64,000 nucleotides of DNA from Polynucleobacter sp. JS-Polo-80-F4 (GCF_018881965.1 NZ_JACVPI010000001.1:1184018-1248017), one strand, 5' to 3'; positions 1-9,867 are shown, numbered from the stretch's first letter. The notes: generated by a model from the letters alone, not told the origin. A program made the numbers and translations.

Positions 1-861
1 CGTCTGACCCAAAATCCTCGAGCTGAAGTGCTTGAAAATGATATTGCTGGAATGGCTGATGAGGATATTCAGGAGAACTATCGTGTTTGGCTGCGTTATC
101 GGACGCGCCTATTGGCCTCAAGCTCTTTAGAAAGCTTTTATATGAGCTTGTTTAAGGGTGAAGGTGTCGATGTCCCGCCTTTATTTATTGCGCAGCTCGC
201 ACAGATTTTTATAAGACATATTCTGGGCGATCTTGCTCATCCATTAGAAGTGCGTATGGGCGAACTCTTTTTTAGAACTCAGAAAATCAGCGTTATCGAA
301 GACGGTATCGTGATGGGTGCAGATGAAGAGGCTATTACACGCAATGCACAGGCCAGTGATACGGGCAACATCATGGATTTGCTGAAAGGCAAATCCATGA
401 CCATGCGTTCAGCCGATCTAGATGTCATTCATGAAGATAATGCAGAAACGTACTGGACTCGAAATGAAGATTTTGATTTAGCGGTCCAATTAAATTTTGG
501 GCATGAGCCTATTAATTATTTTTGCCGTGCCTTAGAGAAGTGGGTCAAGCACTTCCTAGGTGTTAGCGTCCGCATTACACCGATGCAGCAAATTACTGAC
601 CCTAAGTGGTCGTGGCATGTTGGCTTGGATGCAGCAGCTACAGAAATATTGAATAAGCTCTATAACAAAGAGCTAGTTGAAGCTGACGAATTGCAAAAAG
701 TAATTTGTTTATTCCGCCTGGACTTTATTGATGAGGCTGCTGTAGCCAAGACTCAGGCCGGCAAGCCGGTGTATATGGCTATTGCCATGAATGATCAACA
801 GCAGTTGAAGTTAAAGCCCCAAAATCTATTATTTAACTTGCCGCTTGCAAAAACTTCTTAA
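1..861 (+). CDS. DUF6352 family protein, 5' end cut by window edge
   Basis: The frame is open from base 1; the first in-frame start is a GTG at 28, but the bases before it keep coding (RLTQNPRAE), so the true start lies outside the window. The visible part resembles the conserved betaproteobacterial family DUF6352, with the recognisable stretches ENYRVWLRYR, GEGVDVPPLF, RHILGD, DLAVQLN, WHVGLDAAATEILN and LKPQNLLFNLPLA. Members are about 330-350 residues, so roughly the first 60 residues are missing. No signal peptide or membrane segment is visible. The function of the family is not known to me. Its stop overlaps the stop of the convergent transporter gene at TTAA. Confidence 0.8.
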   Translation, partial: RLTQNPRAEVLENDIAGMADEDIQENYRVWLRYRTRLLASSSLESFYMSLFKGEGVDVPPLFIAQLAQIFIRHILGDLAHPLEVRMGELFFRTQKISVIEDGIVMGADEEAITRNAQASDTGNIMDLLKGKSMTMRSADLDVIHEDNAETYWTRNEDFDLAVQLNFGHEPINYFCRALEKWVKHFLGVSVRITPMQQITDPKWSWHVGLDAAATEILNKLYNKELVEADELQKVICLFRLDFIDEAAVAKTQAGKPVYMAIAMNDQQQLKLKPQNLLFNLPLAKTS

Positions 862-2054
862 GCTTTAGCCCGCAACATTTTGCGCTGTTGGGCGAGCCAG
901 TAAATTGCTAGTCCGCTAACGACCACGGGAATGAGTGATCCCCAGTTGAGGATGTTCCAGCCCTGAGAGGTGATGAGGGCTCCTGAACCGAAAGAAGTGA
1001 AGGCCATCGTGCCAAAGACACAGAAGTTGATGACAGCCTGGGCTTTATCACGTTCGTTAGGTTGATATGCAGTCATTGCCAAAGAGGTGGCGCCTGTAAA
1101 TAAAAAGTTCCAACCGACACCAAGCAAAAATAAAGCGATGAAGAATTGATGAAGATCCGTTCCGGTCAGCGCAATGGCAATGCAGATAAAGTTCAGCAGA
1201 ACTCCGGTGCCCATAATTTTCAGGACCCCAAATCTCTGAATGAGAGATCCTGTAAAAAATCCAGGGGCAAACATACCTATGACATGCCATTCCAAAACTA
1301 ATGCAGTGTCAGAAAATGGTAGCCCGCAAATTTGCATCGCCAAAGGGGTGGCAGCCATGAGAAGGTTCATGACGCCATAGCCCAATGCTGCGCCAATGAT
1401 GGCAACCATGAAAGCAGGTTGTCGGAGGATGACCTTCAGAGGGCGTCCATCCGTCAGCGCATGCTGGGTCTTAAATTCTTGTGGGAAGTGAATGAACTGC
1501 ATCACGAAGATACCAATGAACCCAGCGATGGATAGCGTTAGGTAGGCTCCAAGAAAAGCAGTGTCAAAGAGGTCTCGGGTCCACGATGCGAGATTGGGTC
1601 CAATAACGGCGCCAAGAATGCCGCCAGCCAAAACCCAAGAAACTGCTTTATCTCGTTGACTGACATCTGTTAACTCTGCAGCAGCGAAGCGATAGAGCTG
1701 GCCATTAGCGCTGTAATAGCCGGCAATAAACGTACCTAAGACCAATAGCCAAAAGTTCCTACTAACGGCGGCATAAGCGCACAACAGCGCTGACAGCATT
1801 GCTATGAGCAAGCCGAATTGGAAGGAAATCTTGCGCCCAAAGTAGTTTTGGGACTTGGCCACAATCGAGGTAGAAAACGCTCCGCCCACTACATAGCCCA
1901 TAACGGGTAGGGTGGCCATCCAGCTTACCGGCGCTAGGCTAAGACCCACCAAGCCATTAATAGCGATAAAAGTGACATTATTGGTTAGGAATAGCCCCTG
2001 ACAAATGATCAGCAGCACCAGGTTTTTATTGAGTAATGGATGCTTGCTGGTCAT
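858..2054 (-). CDS. MFS transporter
   Basis: The 398-residue protein is almost entirely hydrophobic, with about 11-12 predicted membrane-spanning segments by eye and a loop after helix 2 (QNYFGRKISF) that resembles the MFS signature between helices 2 and 3. It therefore belongs to the major facilitator superfamily in the inner membrane. The substrate cannot be told from sequence. The chosen ATG gives a short cytoplasmic N-terminus (MTSKHPLLNKN) before helix 1. It is convergent with the DUF6352 gene, sharing 4 bases, and divergent from icd across 235 bases. A drug or sugar exporter role is possible but unsupported. Confidence 0.85.
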   Translation of the reverse strand: MTSKHPLLNKNLVLLIICQGLFLTNNVTFIAINGLVGLSLAPVSWMATLPVMGYVVGGAFSTSIVAKSQNYFGRKISFQFGLLIAMLSALLCAYAAVSRNFWLLVLGTFIAGYYSANGQLYRFAAAELTDVSQRDKAVSWVLAGGILGAVIGPNLASWTRDLFDTAFLGAYLTLSIAGFIGIFVMQFIHFPQEFKTQHALTDGRPLKVILRQPAFMVAIIGAALGYGVMNLLMAATPLAMQICGLPFSDTALVLEWHVIGMFAPGFFTGSLIQRFGVLKIMGTGVLLNFICIAIALTGTDLHQFFIALFLLGVGWNFLFTGATSLAMTAYQPNERDKAQAVINFCVFGTMAFTSFGSGALITSQGWNILNWGSLIPVVVSGLAIYWLAQQRKMLRAKA

Positions 2055-2289
2055 GCCTTGCAGTTTACGGCGAATTTATAGCCTCTGCTGCCTCGGTGGA
2101 TTCCCTTAAATTGCCCCATATCGGGCGCTTTCGGGTGCAAAACCGCCATTTTTGCCAAGTCCGATGATTTAAAATAGATGTCTCGCCTCATTGGCAAAAG
2201 TGCGCTAAAAGCGACTTGCTCGGTGTGGATTTGAGGGCGACAGGGTAAAAACCTGACTCTGTAATTTTTTCAATATTGAGGAAACATTC

Positions 2290-4524
2290 ATGGCTTCAGA
2301 GAAATCAAAGATTATTTATACGCTGACAGATGAGGCGCCGCTTTTGGCAACTTGTGCATTTCTGCCAATCATTCGTACTTTTACGGCACCTGCTGGCGTA
2401 GAGATTGTGACGAGCGACATTTCTGTTGCTGCTCGTATCTTGGCTGAGTTTTCTGATTGCCTTACCCCTGAGCAACAAGTGCCCGACAACTTAGGTGCCC
2501 TTGGCAAGATGACTTTATTGCCTGACACCAACATTATTAAGTTACCTAACATTAGCGCCTCTGTTCCTCAGCTGCTCGCAGCAATTAAAGAGTTGCAAGT
2601 TAAAGGCTACAAGATTCCAAATTTCCCTGAAGATCCAAAAACAGACGAAGAAAAGTCTATTCGCGCTCGTTACTCTAAGTGCTTGGGTAGCTCAGTGAAT
2701 CCAGTATTGCGTGAAGGTAACTCTGACCGTCGTGCCCCTCCTGCAGTAAAACGTTACGCTCGTAAAAATCCACACTCCATGGGCGAGTGGAGCCAGGCCT
2801 CGCGTACACACGTATCTCATATGCATGGTGGCGACTTCTACTCTAGTGAGAAGTCAATGACTATGACTAAAGCTTGTGATGTGAAGATGGATTTAGTAAC
2901 TCAGAGCGGCAAGACCATTGTCCTCAAGCCAAAAGTCTCTTTACTGGCCGGTGAAATTATCGACAGCATGAATATGAGCAAAAAAGCACTTTGCGAGTTC
3001 TATGAAAAAGAAATCGAAGATGCTTACAAGACTGGCATGATGTTGTCCTTGCACGTGAAGGCAACGATGATGAAAGTGTCTCACCCAATCGTGTTCGGTC
3101 ACGCGGTGAAGATCTTCTATAAAGACGCTTTTGAAAAGCATGCCAAGTTGTTTGAAGAGCTAGGCGTCAATGCCAACAATGGTATGAGCAGCCTGTATGA
3201 AAAGATTAAAACTTTGCCAGAATCCAAGCGCGAAGAAATCATTCAAGATTTGCATGCTTGCCATGAGCATCGCCCAGCATTAGCGATGGTGGACTCTGCT
3301 AAAGGCATTACTAACCTCCATTCTCCAAGCGATGTGATCGTGGATGCTTCTATGCCTGCGATGATTCGTGTTGGCGGCAAGATGTGGGGCGCGGATGGTC
3401 GCTTGCATGACACCAAGGCCGTGATTCCAGAAAGTACATTTGCCCGCATCTATCAAGAAATGATTAATTTCTGCAAGACGCACGGTAACTTTGATCCAAC
3501 AACGATGGGTACAGTGCCTAATGTGGGTTTGATGGCTCAACAGGCTGAAGAGTATGGTTCACACGATAAGACTTTTGAGATTCCTGAAGCTGGTGTAGCC
3601 CGTATTGTTGCTGACGATGGCACGGTATTGCTTGAGCAAAACGTTGAAGAGGGTGACATCTGGCGTATGTGTCAGTGTAAAGATGCGCCAATTCGTGACT
3701 GGGTGAAGTTGGCCGTGAATCGTGCGCGCCTCTCAAATACTCCGGCCGTGTTCTGGCTTGATGAGTACCGCCCACATGAAGCAGAGTTGATTAAGAAGGT
3801 GAATACCTACCTTAAAGACTATGACCTTAAAGGCGTAGATATTCAGATCATGTCTCAGACACGTGCAATGCGTTACACCTTAGAGCGTGTGATTCGTGGC
3901 AAGGACACTATTTCTGTGACCGGTAATATTTTGCGTGACTACCTCACTGACTTGTTCCCAATTATGGAATTAGGAACCAGTGCGAAGATGTTATCTATCG
4001 TGCCTTTGATGGCTGGTGGCGGCTTGTTTGAAACTGGTGCAGGCGGTTCTGCTCCTAAGCACGTTCAGCAGTTGGTTGAAGAGAACCATTTGCGCTGGGA
4101 TTCACTGGGTGAGTTCTTGGCACTCGCTGTTTCTCTTGAGGATATCGGCGATAAGACTGGTAACAACAAGGTAAAAATCTTGGCACGTACTTTGGATGAA
4201 GCGACCGGTAAATTGTTAGACAACAATAAGTCACCATCACCGCGTACTGGTGAACTGGATAACCGTGGTAGCCAGTTCTACTTGGCAATGTACTGGGCCG
4301 AGGCATTGGCAGCTCAATCTGAAGATAAAGAATTGCAAGCCTTCTTTGCTCCTTTGGCTAAAACTTTAATTGAGAATGAGAAGAAAATTGCTGATGAGCT
4401 CAAGGCAGTTCAAGGTAAGCCAGCAGATATCGGCGGTTATTTTGTTGCTGATTCAGAGAAGTGCAAAGCGATAATGCGTCCTAGCACTACTTTCAATGCA
4501 GCTTTGAAGGCAGCAAGAGCGTAA
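2290..4524 (+). CDS. icd: NADP-dependent isocitrate dehydrogenase, monomeric type
   Basis: The 744-residue product has the length and sequence of the monomeric (IDH-II) NADP-dependent isocitrate dehydrogenases, about 740 residues, not the 420-residue dimeric enzyme. Family-typical stretches are [19 protein letters not shown] near residue 130, NPHSMGEWS, the central [17 protein letters not shown], and [15 protein letters not shown] near residue 585. It oxidises isocitrate to 2-oxoglutarate in the TCA cycle, making NADPH in the cytoplasm. The ATG is preceded by TTGAGGAAAC, a good ribosome binding site. It is monocistronic, closed by an intrinsic terminator at 4572-4601. The 235 bases upstream hold its promoter, which I could not place with confidence. 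Confidence 0.96.
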   Translation: MASEKSKIIYTLTDEAPLLATCAFLPIIRTFTAPAGVEIVTSDISVAARILAEFSDCLTPEQQVPDNLGALGKMTLLPDTNIIKLPNISASVPQLLAAIKELQVKGYKIPNFPEDPKTDEEKSIRARYSKCLGSSVNPVLREGNSDRRAPPAVKRYARKNPHSMGEWSQASRTHVSHMHGGDFYSSEKSMTMTKACDVKMDLVTQSGKTIVLKPKVSLLAGEIIDSMNMSKKALCEFYEKEIEDAYKTGMMLSLHVKATMMKVSHPIVFGHAVKIFYKDAFEKHAKLFEELGVNANNGMSSLYEKIKTLPESKREEIIQDLHACHEHRPALAMVDSAKGITNLHSPSDVIVDASMPAMIRVGGKMWGADGRLHDTKAVIPESTFARIYQEMINFCKTHGNFDPTTMGTVPNVGLMAQQAEEYGSHDKTFEIPEAGVARIVADDGTVLLEQNVEEGDIWRMCQCKDAPIRDWVKLAVNRARLSNTPAVFWLDEYRPHEAELIKKVNTYLKDYDLKGVDIQIMSQTRAMRYTLERVIRGKDTISVTGNILRDYLTDLFPIMELGTSAKMLSIVPLMAGGGLFETGAGGSAPKHVQQLVEENHLRWDSLGEFLALAVSLEDIGDKTGNNKVKILARTLDEATGKLLDNNKSPSPRTGELDNRGSQFYLAMYWAEALAAQSEDKELQAFFAPLAKTLIENEKKIADELKAVQGKPADIGGYFVADSEKCKAIMRPSTTFNAALKAARA

Positions 4525-4571
4525 TAGGTATAAGCGATAAGTACCTAATTTTATCAATTAGGTTTAGCATC

Positions 4572-4601
4572 AAAAGGCAAACTTCCGAGTTTGCCTTTTT
4601 T
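4572..4601 (+). terminator. Intrinsic terminator of icd
   Basis: A perfect 12-bp stem (4572-4583 with 4588-4599) closes a TCCG tetraloop and runs into a T tract. It lies 47 bases after the icd stop and ahead of the BLUF gene, so the BLUF gene needs its own promoter or read-through. A-rich bases on the 5' arm would allow some activity on the minus strand too. Confidence 0.85.
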
Positions 4602-4633
4602 ATTCATACCCCCCCGTTGACATTGTTTGATTG

Positions 4634-5041
4634 ATGGCAAAACCAAAAGACCTCGTTGAATTGAGTTATCTGAGCGAAGCAGTCTCGGATATGTCTTTTG
4701 TGGGCCTGATGCGATTGTTGGAGTCTGCACGCACCTTTAATCAGAAAAATGGAGTCACTGGCATTCTCTTATATGACAACCAGCAGTTTGGTCAAATTAT
4801 GGAAGGTGAGCGAACTAGTGTGATGCGAGCTTGGAAGCGAATTCAGGAAGATAAGCGCCATCACCGTGTAGAGCTCTTGGAAATTCGTGAGATTACTGAG
4901 CGCAACTTTCCAGATTGGTTATTGCGCTTTTATGGCGGTGAAACACTTACTCGAGACTATCCTCATTTGGTTGAAATGGTGGGCGGTATGGATAAGCATA
5001 GCCTTGCTTTGATGAATAAGATGCGCAGCAGCCAAACTTAA
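4634..5041 (+). CDS. Short BLUF-domain blue-light sensor protein
   Basis: The 135-residue protein is one BLUF (sensor of blue light using FAD) domain with a short tail. The FAD photocycle residues are visible: Tyr12 in LSYLS, Asn39 in KNGVTGILLY and Gln54 in FGQIMEGE, plus Trp in FPDWLLRF. No EAL, GGDEF or cyclase output domain is attached, so it probably signals through a partner protein, as short BLUF proteins such as PixD and BlsA do. A TTG lies directly before the ATG at 4634; I prefer ATG. No clear ribosome binding site is seen. A run of seven C lies about 20 bases upstream. The gene is 57 bases from msrP and co-directional with it. Confidence 0.9.
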   Translation: MAKPKDLVELSYLSEAVSDMSFVGLMRLLESARTFNQKNGVTGILLYDNQQFGQIMEGERTSVMRAWKRIQEDKRHHRVELLEIREITERNFPDWLLRFYGGETLTRDYPHLVEMVGGMDKHSLALMNKMRSSQT

Positions 5042-5098
5042 GCAAGAAATCCCCATCGGTAGCAAAATAGGTCTATTACATTCCTTAAGGGGTTCGGT

Positions 5099-6061
5099 AT
5101 GCGTTTTATCGATAAGACAATTCTTGCAAGCGACATCACTCCAAAAGAAGTTTTTGAAAACCGCCGCACCATCATCAAGACAGCAGCTGCAGGGGGCTTC
5201 GGAATGGCTTTGGCCCCTTGGTTTTCAAGAGAGGCGCTTGCTTCTACTCCCGAAAAATTAGCTGCAGCGCTAAATCCCGCCTTTGCGGATAAGGAAGGCC
5301 TAACCCCATATAAATTTGTCACTAGCTATAACAACTTTTACGAATTCGGTACAGATAAGGCGGATCCAGCAGCGCATGCAGAGAGCTTACAAACTCGTCC
5401 CTGGACAATATCCATTGAGGGCTTGGTAAAAAAACCAATGACGCTGGATATTGATGCCCTCCTAAAATTGGCCCCGATGGAGGAGCGTATTTATCGGATG
5501 CGTTGCGTTGAGGGTTGGTCTATGGTTATTCCTTGGGATGGTTACTCACTCTCCAAGTTAATTAGTAAGGTTGAGCCACTAGGATCGGCAAAGTATGTGG
5601 AATTTATTTCTCTAGCTGACCGCAAACAAATGCCAGGAGTCAAAAGCAACATCATCGATTGGCCTTATCGCGAAGGCTTGCGTATGGATGAGGCAATGAA
5701 TCCATTGACGCTACTTACCTTTGGTTTGTATGGCGAGGTCTTGCCTAAGCAAAATGGAGCTCCAGTCCGCATTGTGGTGCCTTGGAAGTATGGTTTTAAG
5801 AGCGCCAAGTCTATTGTCAAAATTCGTTTTACAGAAGAAATGCCTAAGACTAGCTGGAATCAATTTGATGCACGTGAATATGGTTTTTATTCCAACGTGA
5901 ACCCTCAGGTAGATCACCCACGCTGGAGTCAGGCGGTTGAACGTCGTATTGGCGATCCTAAAGGAATGTTTGCGCCTAAGATCAAAACCCAAATGTTTAA
6001 TGGTTATGGTGAGCAAGTAGCCAGTATGTACACGGGGATGGATCTGAAGAAGTACTATTAG
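5099..6061 (+). CDS. msrP: Periplasmic protein-methionine-sulfoxide reductase, catalytic subunit MsrP
   Basis: The 320-residue protein is a molybdopterin enzyme of the sulfite oxidase fold (formerly YedY) that repairs oxidised methionine in periplasmic proteins. A Tat signal is visible: twin arginine at residues 22-23 (NRRTIIK) followed by a hydrophobic stretch ending near REALAS. The molybdenum ligand is Cys136 in [17 protein letters not shown] lies about 7 bases before the ATG. It requires the haem membrane protein MsrQ for electrons; msrQ is not adjacent but lies about 7 kb downstream in this window. Lipocalin and MBL-fold genes follow with gaps of 2 and 7 bases, suggesting one transcript. 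Confidence 0.95.
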   Translation: MRFIDKTILASDITPKEVFENRRTIIKTAAAGGFGMALAPWFSREALASTPEKLAAALNPAFADKEGLTPYKFVTSYNNFYEFGTDKADPAAHAESLQTRPWTISIEGLVKKPMTLDIDALLKLAPMEERIYRMRCVEGWSMVIPWDGYSLSKLISKVEPLGSAKYVEFISLADRKQMPGVKSNIIDWPYREGLRMDEAMNPLTLLTFGLYGEVLPKQNGAPVRIVVPWKYGFKSAKSIVKIRFTEEMPKTSWNQFDAREYGFYSNVNPQVDHPRWSQAVERRIGDPKGMFAPKIKTQMFNGYGEQVASMYTGMDLKKYY

Positions 6062-6063
6062 GA

Positions 6064-6618
6064 ATGAGCAAAATTTATTCAGTATTTTTTAGTGCCTTCA
6101 TTTTGTTGTTTGGCTTTTCTGCTTACGGGCAGGGAAGTGATATACCGGTAAAGACGATTCCATCGTTAGATGTACAGCGTTATCTAGGGACTTGGTATGA
6201 GATTGCCAAATACCCAAACTGGTTTCAGAAGAAATGCGCTAGCAATACCAAGGCGGTTTATTCGGCTAGGGCCGATGGAACTTTGAAAGTTTTAAATAGC
6301 TGCAAAACAGCTGATGGAGAGGTTTCAGAAGCTGAGGGAACGGCTCGACAGATCGGGCCTAAGGACTCTCCAAAGCTAGAGGTTCGCTTTGCACCGGCTT
6401 GGCTAGCCTTTATCCCAATGGTATGGGGTGATTATTGGGTAATTGATCTAGATTCTCAGTATCAAGTAGCGGTTGTAAGTGATCCACGTCGTGAATATCT
6501 TTGGATTCTGTCTAGAACTCCACAGATAGATAAAAAAGTCTACGAAGACACGTTACAGCGTTTGCAAGCGCAGCAGTTTGATACGCGGAAACTAGAGATC
6601 ACTTCTCAAGCAAAGTAA
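6064..6618 (+). CDS. blc: Bacterial lipocalin (Blc-like), secreted
   Basis: The 184-residue protein has a Sec signal peptide (to about residue 22, FSAYGQ) and the lipocalin signature GTWYEIAKYPNWFQ followed by a single eight-stranded-barrel-sized domain, ending with the conserved WILSRTPQID. Lipocalins of this family bind fatty acids and lysophospholipids. The E. coli Blc is a lipoprotein, but no lipobox cysteine is visible here, so this one is probably soluble in the periplasm. It starts 2 bases after the msrP stop, a strong sign of cotranscription, and an MBL-fold gene follows at 7 bases. A role in handling oxidised or released membrane lipids is inference from context. Confidence 0.9.
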   Translation: MSKIYSVFFSAFILLFGFSAYGQGSDIPVKTIPSLDVQRYLGTWYEIAKYPNWFQKKCASNTKAVYSARADGTLKVLNSCKTADGEVSEAEGTARQIGPKDSPKLEVRFAPAWLAFIPMVWGDYWVIDLDSQYQVAVVSDPRREYLWILSRTPQIDKKVYEDTLQRLQAQQFDTRKLEITSQAK

Positions 6619-6625
6619 CTAAGGT

Positions 6626-7549
6626 ATGACAACGCATTTATTACCGCCTGGCATTGAAGTATTTGAAAGAGGTTGGCTCTCAGCCAATAATATCCTGCAC
6701 TTTAGTGATAATGATGTTGCTTTGGTGGACTCTGGATACTGTGCCCACCAAAATCTCACCGTAGATTTGGTTCGTAACGCTCTAAAAAAACATCAATTAC
6801 CAAAGCTCAATAAGCTTGTGAATACCCATCTGCATTCGGATCATTGCGGTGGTAATGCAGCCTTAGCAACAGCATTCAATAGCGAAATATATATTCCTGC
6901 CGCTGAAGAGATTGCTGTTAAAAACTGGGATAGCACCTTATTGAGCTATGACAACCTAGGGCAAGAATGTCCACAGTTTGCTCATCACGCAGTATTAATT
7001 CCAGGCGAGGAGATCTTGCTGGGGAAATATATTTGGAAGATATTAGCTGCCCCTGGACATGATCCCCATTCGATCATGTTGTATCAGGCTGATCATCGCA
7101 TCTTAATTTCAGCTGATGCATTGTGGGAAGAAGGCTTCGGAGTCATTTTTCCTGAGCTATGGGGTGAGGCTGGGTTTGAAGAGGTAGCGCAGACTTTGGA
7201 TTTAATTGAAACAATCCCCGTGGATCTGGTAATCCCGGGGCATGGCGCACCATTTATCGATGTCGCAAAATCGCTGGCTACTGCACGCTCAAGATTAGAT
7301 TATTTGGCATCCGATCCTGACCGCAATGCACGCCATGGCGCTAAAGTATTGTTGAAATATCGCTTATTAGAGTGGCGTAGTCGTGATCTTGCACAAGTAA
7401 ATGATTGGATTGCTAATACTCCTGCACTTATCAGCGCAGCAAAACTACTCAATATGGATATGAATGAGTTTATTCAGTGGCTACCTAAAGCACTCGTGAA
7501 ATCAGGTGCAGCAAAGCTAGAGGGGGGAACCTTGGTTGATCTTGCTTGA
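6626..7549 (+). CDS. MBL-fold metallo-hydrolase
   Basis: The 307-residue protein carries the metallo-beta-lactamase-fold metal motif NTHLHSDHCGGN near residue 70, a following histidine in PGHDPHS, the aspartate in ISADALW and VIPGHG near residue 195, which together form a di-metal site. A C-terminal helical part of about 90 residues follows. No signal peptide is visible, so it is cytoplasmic. Substrate is unknown; relatives include glyoxalase II-like thioesterases and lactonases. It is the last gene of the BLUF-msrP-blc run, 7 bases after the lipocalin. About 166 bases without a recognisable gene or terminator separate it from the SDR gene. Confidence 0.85.
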   Translation: MTTHLLPPGIEVFERGWLSANNILHFSDNDVALVDSGYCAHQNLTVDLVRNALKKHQLPKLNKLVNTHLHSDHCGGNAALATAFNSEIYIPAAEEIAVKNWDSTLLSYDNLGQECPQFAHHAVLIPGEEILLGKYIWKILAAPGHDPHSIMLYQADHRILISADALWEEGFGVIFPELWGEAGFEEVAQTLDLIETIPVDLVIPGHGAPFIDVAKSLATARSRLDYLASDPDRNARHGAKVLLKYRLLEWRSRDLAQVNDWIANTPALISAAKLLNMDMNEFIQWLPKALVKSGAAKLEGGTLVDLA

Positions 7550-7715
7550 GATGCGTTCATAGGCTCTAAAATAGGGGCAAGGGAAAATTGCTCGACGGCC
7601 CACACTAAAGTGGCGTGCATGCATAAGCAGGCAAATGTCAGTAAGCGCAGGAATCCCACATAGGCATTAATATTAAATTACAAACCACCATTCACTAAAG
7701 ATTTGAAGAGGAAGT

Positions 7716-8486
7716 ATGAAACATACCGTATTAGTTACTGGCGCTACCGCAGGATTTGGAGAGGCAACTGCTCGCCGCTTTTTGGCCAATGGTCACCAAG
7801 TTGTTGCTGTTGGTAGAAGAGCTGAGCGTTTAGAGGCTTTAAAAAATTCCTTGCCAGCTGAGCAGCAGAAAAAACTACTCACGATGGTGGTGGATGTTTG
7901 CGACAGTGCTCAAGTCGATGCTCTGGCTAGTGCGCTGCCAGCAGAATTTTCTAAGGTATCTGTTTTGGTGAATAATGCCGGCCTTGCTTTGGGTTTAGAG
8001 CCAGCTCATAAAGCATTTTTGAGTGATTGGGATCAAATGATTGATACCAACATTAAAGGACTTGTTCATATGAGCCGCGCTTTCCTTCCAGGCATGGTAG
8101 AGCGCAAGTGTGGTCATGTCATTAATTTGGGCTCTGTAGCTGCAAACTACCCTTACCCGGGCGGTAATGTTTATGGCGGTACCAAAGCATTTGTTAAGCA
8201 ATTTAGTTTAAATTTACGCGCCGATCTCATTGGTACTCCCGTGCGCGTGACATGCATTGAGCCTGGTATGTGTGCTGGCACTGAGTTCTCGAATGTTCGC
8301 TTTAAAGGTGATGACGAGAAAGCGGAGAAGGTTTATACCGGCGTTCAGGCTTTAAGTGCTGATGATGTGGCTGAAACTATTTATTGGTCAGCTACCTTGC
8401 CAAGCCATATCAACATCAATGTCCTTGAGGTAATGCCAGTCCAGCAAGCCTTTAATGCATTTAATGTGCATCGCGGTGAGTTTTAA
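7716..8486 (+). CDS. Short-chain dehydrogenase/reductase, YdfG-like
   Basis: The 256-residue protein is a classical SDR. The nucleotide motif TGATAGFGEATARR sits at the N-terminus with VGRRAERL following strand 2 (arginines suggest NADP), NNAGLAL near residue 88, the catalytic serine in NLGSVAANYPYP, and Tyr-x3-Lys in YGGTKAF. PGMCAGTEFSNVRF matches YdfG-type enzymes, which oxidise L-allo-threonine, serine and 3-hydroxy acids. The exact substrate is uncertain. The ATG has GAAGAGGAAG ahead of it. Its stop overlaps the stop of the convergent DUF2889 gene by 4 bases (TTAA). Confidence 0.88.
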   Translation: MKHTVLVTGATAGFGEATARRFLANGHQVVAVGRRAERLEALKNSLPAEQQKKLLTMVVDVCDSAQVDALASALPAEFSKVSVLVNNAGLALGLEPAHKAFLSDWDQMIDTNIKGLVHMSRAFLPGMVERKCGHVINLGSVAANYPYPGGNVYGGTKAFVKQFSLNLRADLIGTPVRVTCIEPGMCAGTEFSNVRFKGDDEKAEKVYTGVQALSADDVAETIYWSATLPSHININVLEVMPVQQAFNAFNVHRGEF

Positions 8487-9025
8487 GTCTTGGATTTATT
8501 CCACTGATAAAACTTAGGGTACACACGCATTACTACGGGGCCATCAAAGTCCCAAGATTTGCAGGTGCCTAAGTACAGCGGCGGTTTATCACTATCCGGA
8601 TTAAAGAAGGCGCCTGGAACAGATTGATAAGCTGCCGTAGCAAGGCTGACGAGAAGCTCACGTAGATGAGTGCAGCCTTTGATGCCGCCAAGGTGAGTAT
8701 CTATCGTTTTGCGCCAGCCTTTGCCTATCTGTGACCCAATCAAACCATCCATTGGTGGAATAGCGGTTGTGCATTCTGCATGAGGTTGCCCATCCATCAC
8801 GGCTTCAATATCTTTGATGACAAATTCTTTATCAAGCGTGACTCGCACCCACATGTCATGAAAAGCTTCGCCCGGCTGCCAAGTTTTTGCGCTCGTTTGA
8901 AAAGGGTTCGTTTTGAAGTCTTTAAGGTGCCCTTCGATATCCCAAAGACCGTCGTCTCTTGCATACCCTTGAAAAGTAATTTCTCTAGTATGTAAAAGGG
9001 ATCGTGGTTTTGGGGTGGAGAGCAT
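8483..9025 (-). CDS. DUF2889 domain-containing protein
   Basis: The protein resembles DUF2889, a family of unknown function common in betaproteobacteria, which begins near RSLLHTREITFQGYARDDGLWDIEGHLKD. I place the start at the ATG at 9025 (MLSTPKPRSLLHTRE, 180 residues) because family members start a few residues before that motif and because a longer frame beginning at 9133 would overlap the divergent rsuA-type gene. Conserved features include KGWRKTIDTHLGGIKGCTHLRELL, with a His/Cys-containing patch. No signal peptide or membrane segment is seen. It is convergent with the SDR gene, overlapping by 4 bases. Confidence 0.78.
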   Translation of the reverse strand: MLSTPKPRSLLHTREITFQGYARDDGLWDIEGHLKDFKTNPFQTSAKTWQPGEAFHDMWVRVTLDKEFVIKDIEAVMDGQPHAECTTAIPPMDGLIGSQIGKGWRKTIDTHLGGIKGCTHLRELLVSLATAAYQSVPGAFFNPDSDKPPLYLGTCKSWDFDGPVVMRVYPKFYQWNKSKT

Positions 9026-9126
9026 CGTAATAGCGTCTATAAATGGCGGGAATACCCAATCATAATGAATTGTAGAAAATACCCTCAACTCAACGTAATT
9101 AGCCTCTGTAGTATCCTTTGCAGCAT

Positions 9127-9852
9127 ATGGCAAAACCGATCTCCCTAGAAAAAATACTTTTTAGCCAAGGCTTTGGTACTCGTCGCTACTGTAGTGATTT
9201 GGTCTACGCTGAGCTCGTAAAGGTAAACGGCGTATTGGCTGAGGATCCAGAAGAAAGAATTTCGACAGAAAATCTGATGCTCAATGTAGAGGGTAAGGAC
9301 TGGGAATATCACGAGAAGGCTTATCTTGCCTTTAACAAGCCAGCCAATTACGAGTGCTCACATAAAACAACGCACCATCCTAGTGTTTATAGTTTGTTGC
9401 CGAGTCCTTTTGTAGAAAGAGGCTTGCAATGCGTAGGTCGCCTTGACTATGACACCACTGGATTGCTTTTGATTTCGGATGACGGTCAGTTCATCCATAA
9501 GATGACAACTCCCAAGAAAAATATTGGTAAGGTTTATGAGATCACGACACCCGAGCCCATTACTCAAAAACAAATCGATCACTTAATGAATGGCGTTGTG
9601 CTTGATGATGATCCTAAGCCTTGCTTTGCAACAGCGTGCCAACAAATTTCTGATCATGTGCTCGCTATGACGATAGTCGAAGGCCGATATCACCAGGTGA
9701 AGCGAATGATGGTTGCTGTTGGTAATCATGTTGACAAATTGCATCGTACTAAGATTGGTGCTTATCAAATGCCTGCTGATCTAGCTGAGGGTGAATGGCG
9801 TTGGCTCTATCCAGAGGATTTAAAGCATCTCTCACAAAGCGTTCCCACTTAA
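9127..9852 (+). CDS. rsuA: RsuA-family pseudouridine synthase
   Basis: The 241-residue protein has an N-terminal S4 RNA-binding domain (about residues 1-60) and a catalytic domain with GRLDYDTTGLLL, whose aspartate is the nucleophile of the RsuA/RluB/E/F group. Its length and short S4 domain fit RsuA, which makes pseudouridine 516 in 16S rRNA; RluE or RluF activity cannot be excluded. A TTG at 9118 would add three residues, but ATG at 9127 is preferred. It is divergent from the DUF2889 gene, and the PCD gene follows after 15 bases. Confidence 0.82.
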   Translation: MAKPISLEKILFSQGFGTRRYCSDLVYAELVKVNGVLAEDPEERISTENLMLNVEGKDWEYHEKAYLAFNKPANYECSHKTTHHPSVYSLLPSPFVERGLQCVGRLDYDTTGLLLISDDGQFIHKMTTPKKNIGKVYEITTPEPITQKQIDHLMNGVVLDDDPKPCFATACQQISDHVLAMTIVEGRYHQVKRMMVAVGNHVDKLHRTKIGAYQMPADLAEGEWRWLYPEDLKHLSQSVPT

Positions 9853-9867
9853 AGGTAATCCGTCTGA

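Noticed and set aside
1057-1290. Minus-strand frame within the MFS gene
   Set aside because: Shadow frame of the transporter gene without its own start signal.
4609-4615. Run of seven C ahead of the BLUF gene, possible phase-variable tract
   Set aside because: The tract is short and lies outside coding sequence and the core promoter, and no second copy or variant is available; not enough for a claim.
7474-7659. Minus-strand frame with a signal-like start (MGFLRLLTFACLCMH)
   Set aside because: It overlaps the end of the MBL-fold gene, has no ribosome site and no support from gene order; the hydrophobic start is likely chance.
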